Shown piece after piece: positions 33,916-39,341 of a stretch of DNA of 39,341 bases; position 1 is the stretch's first letter, and every line of letters begins with the position of its first letter. The DNA is from Pectinatus cerevisiiphilus (lineage in GTDB: Bacteria; Bacillota; Negativicutes; Selenomonadales; Selenomonadaceae), in contig NZ_SMAA01000020.1 of the NCBI RefSeq assembly GCF_004341685.1, positions 1-39,341 on the forward strand, given 5' to 3'. A program made the position numbers and the translations under genes. Under the pieces are notes generated by a model. That model was given only the letters and a program-made list of their open reading frames with translations. It was not told the DNA's origin and did no database searches.

Positions 33916-34854
33916 ATGATTATCAGTGCGAGCCGACGGACGGATATTCCTGCTTTTTATGCTGATTGGTTGATGACTCGTTTAAGGGAAGGATATGTAC
34001 TGGTGCCTAATCCTAGGAATAAACAGCATTACAGTCGTGTAAAATTAACACCGCAAACTGTTGACTGTTTTGTTTTTTGGACAAAAAATCCAGCACCAAT
34101 GTTGCCAAGGCTAAAATTGCTTGACACGATGGGCTATAATTTTTATTTTCAGTTTACATTAACACCTTATGGACGAAATATAGAAGTAAATTTACCAGCA
34201 AAAAATGACTTGCTGCATACGTTTCGTGCGCTTAGCCGCTTGATTGGGCCGGAAAGGGTGGTTTGGCGTTATGATCCGATCATCATGACGAAACAAATGA
34301 CGGTCTATTATCATATAAATTGCTTTAGAAAAATGACGGCGGCTTTGGAAGGTTTTACACACAGCTGCATATTTAGTTTTTTGGATTTTTATACAAAACT
34401 GCGACGCCCTTTGTATGATATGGGTGCCGCAGTGATAAAACAAACAGAGATGTTTCAATTGGCGGAGAGCTTTGCTGAAATAGCGCAAAAGCATAATATT
34501 AAGCTTTTTGCCTGTAGTGAGGCTGTTGATTTAAGCAGATACGGAATAAAGCCTGCCTGCTGTATAGATGCGGGACTGATTGAAAAAATTATTAAATGGC
34601 CTATTCGCCATACGCATGACCATAATCAGCGCAATGGCTGTAATTGTGCGGAAAGCATAGATATTGGCATGTATGACTCTTGTTTAAATGGTTGTAAATA
34701 TTGTTATGCGACGTCTTCATTGCAAGCTGTGCAAAAAAATAGACTGCTCCATGATGTCAGCGCACCTGTTTTATTTGGCAAATTGCCGCGGGGTGCTGTT
34801 CTTAGTGAACGAAAAGCGGAGTCTTTGAAAATTAGGCAGGGGCGGTTATTTTAA
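33916..34854 (+). CDS. DUF1848 family protein
   Basis: About 312 aa. Start MIISASRRTDIPAFYADWL is the typical DUF1848 beginning, with ISASRRTDIPAFY, LVPNPRNKQHYSRVKL, DCFVFWTKNPAPML, YFQFTLTPYG and VVWRYDPII following. The C-terminal part has a cysteine cluster (CCIDAGL; NGCNCAESIDIG; SCLNGCKYCYATSS) that could bind an iron-sulfur cluster, somewhat like radical SAM proteins, although the standard N-terminal CxxxCxxC is absent. Biochemical function not established. AAGGGAAAG precedes this ATG; the frame can be extended to 33778, into the end of ogt, but that segment is unlike the family. Confidence 0.88.
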   Translation: MIISASRRTDIPAFYADWLMTRLREGYVLVPNPRNKQHYSRVKLTPQTVDCFVFWTKNPAPMLPRLKLLDTMGYNFYFQFTLTPYGRNIEVNLPAKNDLLHTFRALSRLIGPERVVWRYDPIIMTKQMTVYYHINCFRKMTAALEGFTHSCIFSFLDFYTKLRRPLYDMGAAVIKQTEMFQLAESFAEIAQKHNIKLFACSEAVDLSRYGIKPACCIDAGLIEKIIKWPIRHTHDHNQRNGCNCAESIDIGMYDSCLNGCKYCYATSSLQAVQKNRLLHDVSAPVLFGKLPRGAVLSERKAESLKIRQGRLF

Positions 34855-34918
34855 AAAGTGTTTTTGGCAATAAATTGATAACATATAACAAAAATTAGTG
34901 CTTAAAAAGGAAAAGCAG

Positions 34919-35422
34919 ATGATAAAAATAATATTTGTTTGTCATGGTAATATTTGCAGGAGCCCTATGGCAGAATTTGTCATGAAAAAATTGGTTTATG
35001 ATGCGGGATTAGAGAATTGTTTCCAGATTGCTTCGGCAGCGACGAGCAGAGAGGCATTAGGCGGCGATATACATCCGGGAACAAAAGCTAAACTTGAAGA
35101 AGAAAAAATTCCATATACACATCGCCATGCTGTGCAATTTACATGTGATGATTATAAAAAATATGATTATATTATAGGCATGGATAAAGAAAATATTTAT
35201 AGACTACGGCAAATTATCGGTGTTGATACGGAGGAGAAGGTACATTTACTACTGTCTTTTACGGGAAGCAGCAATGAGGTTGCCGATCCTTGGTATACGG
35301 GAAATTTTACTCAGGCATATGAGGATATTACCAGAGGTTGTAAGGCACTTTTGTGTTTTATTGCAGAAAATAATAAGACTATAAATAATATTATTATGAA
35401 TAAAAAGGAGAGCAGAAAATGA
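34919..35422 (+). CDS. low-molecular-weight protein-tyrosine phosphatase
   Basis: About 167 aa. P-loop VCHGNICRSPMAEF holds the CX5R signature with catalytic Cys and Arg near the N terminus; the general acid is in VADPWYTG. The family dephosphorylates protein tyrosine (often BY-kinases in capsule synthesis) or arginine. No capsule or kinase genes lie nearby. Start at ATG 34919 behind AAGGAAAAG; a GTG at 34898 is in frame but overlaps that site. Stop overlaps the next gene by 4 nt. Confidence 0.9.
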   Translation: MIKIIFVCHGNICRSPMAEFVMKKLVYDAGLENCFQIASAATSREALGGDIHPGTKAKLEEEKIPYTHRHAVQFTCDDYKKYDYIIGMDKENIYRLRQIIGVDTEEKVHLLLSFTGSSNEVADPWYTGNFTQAYEDITRGCKALLCFIAENNKTINNIIMNKKESRK

Positions 35423-35769
35423 TCATAGCAGTACCATATAAAAACGGAAATATTTTTCAGCATTTTGGTAAAACTGAAGCCCTTAAACTTTATGAAACAA
35501 GTGATGCCAAGATAAATAAAACTGAGATTATCCCCACAAATAGCATAGGACATGGAGGTATTGTCGACATTTTGCGAGAACGAAAAGTGTCTGTACTAAT
35601 TTGTAGTGGTATCGGCAATGGTGCCAAAAAATTACTGCGGGAAAATTCTATCTTGTTTTTCGGTGGAGCATCAGGTGATGCGGATAAAGCAGTTAGTGAT
35701 TATCTTATGGGACAGCTCGTCTATGACGCAGATGCCGGTTGTAACCATCATTGTGCAGAAGAAGGATAG
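35419..35769 (+). CDS. NifX/NifB-type dinitrogenase iron-molybdenum cofactor domain protein
   Basis: 116 aa. Small RNase H-like fold of the NifX/NafY/NifB-C family: MIIAVPYKNGNIFQHFGKTEALKLYE at the N terminus, IGHGGIVDILRERKVSVLICSGIGNGAKKLL in the middle, and C-terminal CNHHCAEEG with Cys/His that could bind metal. No nitrogenase genes are present, and stand-alone members are common in anaerobes with proposed roles in Fe-S or metal cluster handling. ATGA overlap with the phosphatase; GGAGAG upstream. It converges on pdxR with only 1 nt between stops. Confidence 0.88.
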   Translation: MIIAVPYKNGNIFQHFGKTEALKLYETSDAKINKTEIIPTNSIGHGGIVDILRERKVSVLICSGIGNGAKKLLRENSILFFGGASGDADKAVSDYLMGQLVYDADAGCNHHCAEEG

Positions 35770-35770
35770 T

Positions 35771-37228
35771 TCATTTTATAGGAGTATCCTTAGTAGAAAG
35801 CAATTTACCAAGGATACGCATACCTGTTTCGATTTGCTGGAGTGAGAGCGCGGCAAAGCTGATTCTTATATGGTGAGTGTCTGTATGGTGGGGATAAAAT
35901 CCGGTACCATCAGTGAGCAGCAGGTTGTTTTTTTCGGCAGCACTGCATAATTCACCGGCATTGATCCTTTTGGGCAGTTTTAACCAGAAGGAGAGACCGC
36001 CATGGGGATTATGCCATGTGACTTCAGCAGGTAGGTATTGCTTGGCAGTGTTATAAGCAAAATCGAATTGGGCATTATATATGCGGCGGATATCATTGAC
36101 GTGTTTTTGCCATAGACCTTCTCGCAAATAAAGATCAAATATACGCTGTGTAAAACCAGAGGTAGATATATCGGCAATATATTTTACTTTTAAAAGTTTT
36201 TTTGAAAGACATTCGGGCATATTTAAAAATGCCAGCCGCAGTCCCGGCATGAATATCTTGGAAAAGCTTTTAATATAAATAATGCGGTCATCACGGTCAA
36301 GTGATTTTAGTGGGGATAAAGGAACGGTTTGGTAGGAGAGTTCACTTATATAGTCGTCTTCTAAAATAAATGTGTTGTAATAATGCGCAAGCGATAAAAG
36401 TCGATTGCGCTTTTTTAGACTGTAGGAACAGCCTGATGGGTTTTGCAGGATAGGCATCACATAAATAAGCTTAGGGTGGAATTTTCGCAGTTGGGATTCT
36501 AATAGGTTCAGATCTATGCCGTCCTCTTCAAGTGGAATGTCAATTATCTTTGCCCCTCTGGCCAGAAATGCTGCTACGGCACCTGGGTAAGTGGGGGTTT
36601 CTGTGAATACATAATCGCCGTGGTTGAGCAATGTACGGGCAGCAATATCTATTCCCTGCTGCGCACCTGAAATTATTTGTAAGTTTTGGGCATTGGTTTT
36701 GATGCCATTGCTTTTTAAATATTCGGCGATGGATTCACGCAAGGGGAAAAATCCCTGGCTTTCTTGATAAGTAAAAGCCCGTCCCTGATCACGGTCTAAA
36801 ATTTTTATTAAGACTTTTTTTAGTTCAGAGACGGAAACAATATCTGGATTTAATGAAATGCTGCGCATGTTTATAGCAGAGGTGTTTTTTATGGGGGCTA
36901 ATAATTCTGTGCTGTATATTTTAGCTGTATCAACTTCATAATCTACGGCTGAATGTACACCTAGGGGATGTTCGGAAACGTAACTACCGCTGCCTGCGGA
37001 AGAAAAAATGAAACCATTTTTTTCTAATTCCCTATAGGCGTTTACTACTGTTCCTGCATTTATAGACAAGCAGTTGGCAAGTTTCCTTACTGATGGTAAT
37101 TTTGTACCGGGCGGGAGACGTCTTTCACGTATTAGTTTTAGAAGTTTATTATACAATTGTATATACAATGCTTCTTTAGCATTTTTTACTAACTGTATCG
37201 ATACAAAATCATTTAAATTATCTATCAT
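35771..37228 (-). CDS. pdxR: MocR/GntR-aminotransferase regulator, probable PdxR
   Basis: 485 aa. N-terminal GntR winged helix (LYIQLYNKLLKLIRERRLPPGTKLPSVRKLANCLSINAGTVVNAYRELEKNG), linker, then a fold-type I aminotransferase-like domain (ISGAQQGIDIAARTLL, TPTYPGAVAAFLARGA, MPILQNPSGCSYSLKKR, EDDYISEL, and the PLP-lysine motif YIKSFSKIFMPGLRLAF). Divergent from pdxST, the known context of PdxR, which senses PLP and controls PLP synthesis and itself. AGAGATAA near the start. No terminator separates it from the convergent NifX-like gene. Confidence 0.88.
   Translation of the reverse strand: MIDNLNDFVSIQLVKNAKEALYIQLYNKLLKLIRERRLPPGTKLPSVRKLANCLSINAGTVVNAYRELEKNGFIFSSAGSGSYVSEHPLGVHSAVDYEVDTAKIYSTELLAPIKNTSAINMRSISLNPDIVSVSELKKVLIKILDRDQGRAFTYQESQGFFPLRESIAEYLKSNGIKTNAQNLQIISGAQQGIDIAARTLLNHGDYVFTETPTYPGAVAAFLARGAKIIDIPLEEDGIDLNLLESQLRKFHPKLIYVMPILQNPSGCSYSLKKRNRLLSLAHYYNTFILEDDYISELSYQTVPLSPLKSLDRDDRIIYIKSFSKIFMPGLRLAFLNMPECLSKKLLKVKYIADISTSGFTQRIFDLYLREGLWQKHVNDIRRIYNAQFDFAYNTAKQYLPAEVTWHNPHGGLSFWLKLPKRINAGELCSAAEKNNLLLTDGTGFYPHHTDTHHIRISFAALSLQQIETGMRILGKLLSTKDTPIK
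37156..37169. repeat. perfect 14-bp palindrome within pdxR
   Basis: ATTGTATATACAAT, self-complementary, inside the first codons of pdxR and between the coding region and the candidate PdxR site at 37191. Confidence 0.35.
37191..37207 (+). promoter_or_regulatory. candidate PdxR binding site 1
   Basis: AACTGTATC-GA-TACAAA, within the 5' end of pdxR. It matches the second site at 37285 in 15 of 17 positions outside the variable dinucleotide and one other base. Confidence 0.4.
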
Positions 37229-37248
37229 CTTGTATTATCTCTCCATAT

Positions 37249-37276
37249 TTGCTAAAATAAGAAAATTTATTATAAA
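37249..37276 (+). promoter_or_regulatory. possible pdxST promoter
   Basis: TTGCTA (37249-37254), 16-nt spacer, TATAAA (37271-37276); transcription start about 37283, next to site 2. Confidence 0.45.
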
Positions 37277-37284
37277 AAAGGTAT

Positions 37285-37301
37285 AACTGTATCAGTACAG
37301 A
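37285..37301 (+). promoter_or_regulatory. candidate PdxR binding site 2
   Basis: AACTGTATC-AG-TACAGA; its core CTGTA-TCAG-TACAG (37287-37300) is also an inverted repeat. Same orientation as site 1, 94 nt away. Confidence 0.45.
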
Positions 37302-37349
37302 TATATTTTAATGAATTTTAAATATTTGTCAAATAAGGGGATAGTACTT

Positions 37350-38228
37350 ATGGAAAAAAGATATCAACTCAATAAAAATCTGGCGCAAATGTTAAAGGGC
37401 GGCGTCATTATGGATGTCACCAATGTAGGGCAGGCACGAATAGCTGAAGAAGCAGGGGCTGTTGCTGTCATGGCATTGGAACGGGTGCCGGCAGACATAA
37501 GGCGTGACGGAGGCGTTGCCCGGATGTCCGATCCTAAGATGATCAGGGAAATAAAAGAAACTGTATCGATACCGGTCATGGCTAAAGCAAGAATAGGTCA
37601 TTTTGTTGAAGCGCAGATATTAGAAGCTATCGGTATAGATTATATAGATGAGTCAGAAGTACTCACTCCGGCAGATAATGTAAACCATATTGATAAAACA
37701 GCTTTTGAAATACCTTTTGTATGTGGGGCAAGGAATTTGGGAGAAGCATTACGCCGTATTGGTGAAGGGGCTTCTATGATCAGAACAAAGGGAGAGGCCG
37801 GTACTGGTGATGTAGTGGAAGCAGTAACGCATATGCGTACTATGCTCAATGATATGCGCCGTGTACAGAGTGCATCACAAATGGAATTGATGCGCATTGC
37901 CAAAGAATTTGGCGCACCTTTTGACCTTATTCAGTTTGTTCATGACAATGGTAAGCTGCCGGTAGTTAATTTTGCGGCAGGCGGTATTGCTACTCCTGCT
38001 GATGCGGCATTGATGATGCAGCTTGGCGTGGACGGCGTTTTTGTAGGATCGGGGATATTCAAAGCAGGAAATCCAGAAAAGCGGGCAAAAGCTATTGTTG
38101 AGGCTGTTACATATTATAATGATCCGCAAAAGCTGGCAAAGATTTCTGAAGATCTTGGACCGGCGATGGTCGGTATTAACATTGAAGATATCGATAATAA
38201 AGAAAGGTTTGCAGATAGAGGCTGGTAA
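37350..38228 (+). CDS. pdxS: pyridoxal 5'-phosphate synthase lyase subunit PdxS
   Basis: About 292 aa, the normal length. Makes PLP from ribose 5-phosphate, glyceraldehyde 3-phosphate and ammonia supplied by PdxT. Seen: [54 protein letters not shown] (catalytic Lys), [36 protein letters not shown] (second Lys) and [11 protein letters not shown]. Start at ATG 37350 behind AAGGGGATAG gives [13 protein letters not shown]; the in-frame ATG at 37311 would overlap the 5' leader. 5 nt before pdxT. Confidence 0.97.
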   Translation: MEKRYQLNKNLAQMLKGGVIMDVTNVGQARIAEEAGAVAVMALERVPADIRRDGGVARMSDPKMIREIKETVSIPVMAKARIGHFVEAQILEAIGIDYIDESEVLTPADNVNHIDKTAFEIPFVCGARNLGEALRRIGEGASMIRTKGEAGTGDVVEAVTHMRTMLNDMRRVQSASQMELMRIAKEFGAPFDLIQFVHDNGKLPVVNFAAGGIATPADAALMMQLGVDGVFVGSGIFKAGNPEKRAKAIVEAVTYYNDPQKLAKISEDLGPAMVGINIEDIDNKERFADRGW

Positions 38229-38233
38229 GAAAT

Positions 38234-38800
38234 ATGAAAAAGATAGGCGTTTTAGCAATGCAGGGAGCTGTTGACGAGCATCTCCAAAAACTGGAACGGG
38301 TTGGCGCAACAGCGTGTAAAGTAAGAAACAAGGAAGAACTGGAACAGATAGACGGTATTATTATTCCTGGAGGAGAATCAACAGCTATTGGAAAATTGTT
38401 GGCAACTTTTGGCATGATGCAGCCATTATCCAAAAAAATATGCTCTGGTATGCCTGTCTGGGGAACATGTGCAGGGATGATTTTATTGGCAAAGAAAATA
38501 TGTGACCAGGAAAATGCATATCTTAAGACGATGGATATTCTTGTACGGCGTAATGCTTATGGAAGCCAGCTGGATAGCTTTGTAACTACCCAAAAGGTAA
38601 AACATGTAGCTGAAAAAGAAATACCAATGGTATTTATTCGCGCTCCTTATATTGAGAAGGTAGATACTAAAGTAGAACCATTGGCTGAGGTGGAAGGGCA
38701 TATAGTGGCAGCAAAAGAGAAAAATATGTTGGTAACGGCATTTCATCCTGAATTAACAGAAGATGATAGTTTTCATGATTATTTTGTGAAACTATGTTAA
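38234..38800 (+). CDS. pdxT: pyridoxal 5'-phosphate synthase glutaminase subunit PdxT
   Basis: 188 aa. Class I glutamine amidotransferase giving ammonia to PdxS. Seen: IGVLAMQGAVDEHLQKLERVGA, GIIIPGGESTAIGKLL, nucleophile cysteine in VWGTCAGMILLAKK, FIRAPYIEKV and the His-Glu of TAFHPELTEDDSFHDYFV. Both triad parts intact. Operon partner of pdxS; followed by a terminator at 38845. Confidence 0.97.
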   Translation: MKKIGVLAMQGAVDEHLQKLERVGATACKVRNKEELEQIDGIIIPGGESTAIGKLLATFGMMQPLSKKICSGMPVWGTCAGMILLAKKICDQENAYLKTMDILVRRNAYGSQLDSFVTTQKVKHVAEKEIPMVFIRAPYIEKVDTKVEPLAEVEGHIVAAKEKNMLVTAFHPELTEDDSFHDYFVKLC

Positions 38801-38844
38801 GCAATAGAGATTTTTCAGACAGTATAACAGATTATGATGTGCAT

Positions 38845-38883
38845 AAAAAATGGATTTCGGTTTATAAACCGGATCCATTTTTT
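38845..38883 (+). terminator. intrinsic terminator after pdxT
   Basis: AAAAAATGGAT / ATCCATTTTTT with inner CGGTTT/AAACCG stem; U-tract formed by the 3' arm. Confidence 0.85.
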
Positions 38884-38981
38884 ATTGTAGAGAACTAAAA
38901 AAAACAGGTTAACATGTATGGATAATGAATTAGTTTTTTAAAAAATATGTTTGCACGGAATATATATATGTGTTTAGAAGA

Positions 38982-39010
38982 TTGACATATATAAAAAAAG
39001 GTGATAAAGT
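38982..39010 (+). promoter_or_regulatory. promoter of the glycine riboswitch RNA
   Basis: Perfect TTGACA (38982-38987), 17-nt spacer, TAAAGT (39005-39010); start about 39017. Confidence 0.7.
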
Positions 39011-39041
39011 ATTTTACGGTATTAACAATTACATAAGAATT

Positions 39042-39204
39042 TCGGATGAAGATATTGGGAGAGCGACTTTATAGTCCGCCGAAGATGTTAAACTTTCAGG
39101 CAAATGAACCATTATCTGACGGATCTCCGGAGAGCCTCAATTGAGCACCGAAGGAGCAAGCTGCCTATTTGGCAGTGAATCTCTCAGGTAAAAGGACAGA
39201 GTCT
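39042..39204 (+). promoter_or_regulatory. tandem glycine riboswitch
   Basis: Two aptamers in series. First: GGGAGAGCGAC (39058-), CCGCCGAAG, TCAGGCAAATGAACC, closing GGATCTCC near 39128. Second: CCGGAGAGCC (39128-), GCACCGAAGGAGCAA, and CTCTCAGGTAAAAGGACAGAG ending about 39202. These are the conserved gcvT-type motifs. Followed by an intrinsic terminator at 39220, so the expression platform acts on transcription. No coding start follows inside the window; the usual targets are gcv genes or an amino-acid:cation symporter. Confidence 0.92.
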
Positions 39205-39219
39205 AATATGCTATCTCAC

Positions 39220-39251
39220 AGAGGTCAAATTTTTTAATTTGGCCTCTTTTT
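39220..39251 (+). terminator. terminator of the glycine riboswitch
   Basis: AGAGGTCAAATT / AATTTGGCCTCT, 12 pairs with one G-U, 4-nt loop, then TTTTT. Confidence 0.85.
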
Positions 39252-39262
39252 GTATAAAAGAA

Positions 39263-39285
39263 AACCACGCGATAGTCGCGTGGTT
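39263..39285 (-). terminator. intrinsic terminator for a minus-strand RNA entering from the right
   Basis: AACCACGCGA-TAG-TCGCGTGGTT, 10 perfect pairs. Only the minus strand has a T-rich tail (TTCTTTTAT), so it ends an RNA read from beyond the right edge. Confidence 0.55.
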
Positions 39286-39341
39286 CCAGAGAGCTTAAGC
39301 GGTGAACCCTAATGTGCTAACCTGTAAATAAGCCTGCCAGC
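39286..39341. ncRNA. edge of an unassigned structured RNA, 6S-like?
   Basis: No ORF. The plus strand reads CCCTAATGTGCTAACCTG, close to the CUGAUGUGUUAG start of B. subtilis 6S-1; because 6S halves pair, the minus strand resembles a 6S 3' half as well. The minus reading has its own terminator at 39263. The RNA runs off the window; identity and strand are open. Confidence 0.25.

Noticed and set aside
35419-35769. Nitrogen-fixation locus
   Set aside because: Only a stand-alone NifX-like domain is present; no nif structural or assembly genes.
39260-39300. T-box riboswitch on the minus strand (TGGAACCACGCG resembles the T-box core)
   Set aside because: The AGGGTGG part is missing and no minus-strand gene follows; the next genes are pdxST on the plus strand.
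1-39341. CRISPR array or prophage
   Set aside because: No regularly spaced repeats and no phage structural, lysis or integrase genes were seen.

Overview
The window looks like chromosomal DNA of a low-GC, anaerobic Firmicutes bacterium, most probably a diderm Negativicutes (Selenomonas/Pectinatus/Propionispira-like) species. The reasons are strong GGAGG-type ribosome binding sites, many TTG starts, intrinsic terminators with U-tracts, Firmicutes-style PdxR/PdxST, and periplasm-type proteins (SIMPL, a PhnD-like binding protein, an LtaS-like sulfatase). The placement is inference; no rRNA gene is present.

Left part (1-14.2 kb): an IS200-type transposase; a two-gene operon for a secreted protein and a tail-anchored membrane protein (minus strand); an LtaS-like phosphoglycerol/sulfatase-family membrane enzyme; ychF and a SIMPL protein; a folate operon folP-folBK fused to an iron-alcohol-dehydrogenase-like gene by a 4-nt overlap; then a REC-REC-GGDEF-hemerythrin diguanylate cyclase and a NAGPA-domain protein with a membrane-anchored partner.

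Centre (14.2-21 kb): a more AT-rich, probably acquired island of a dehydratase, a GntP-family permease and a DapA-family aldolase with a divergent IclR regulator. This is the layout of E. coli yjhFGHI/yagEFG-xynR and predicts D-xylonate breakdown to pyruvate and glycolaldehyde. A perfect 12-bp inverted repeat sits just after the predicted promoter. A nitroreductase follows.

Right part (21-39.3 kb): tex-cobT (CobT carries an extra C-terminal module that resembles its own N terminus); a periplasmic-binding-protein/histidine kinase/LuxR-type regulator operon divergent from an organophosphate-antiporter-family MFS gene; a DcuC-like carrier with an enolase-superfamily sugar-acid dehydratase and a divergent LysR regulator; ogt, a DUF1848 protein, a low-molecular-weight phosphatase and a NifX-like protein; pdxR divergent from pdxST, with repeated candidate operators; and finally a tandem glycine riboswitch with its own promoter and terminator but no coding sequence behind it inside the window, next to the edge of an unassigned structured RNA.

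No CRISPR array, phage genes, tRNA or rRNA were seen. The most notable items are the hemerythrin-cyclase with a lost phospho-acceptor, the binding-protein three-component system beside its probable transporter target, the xylonate island with its operator, the unusual CobT, and the riboswitch without a visible gene.
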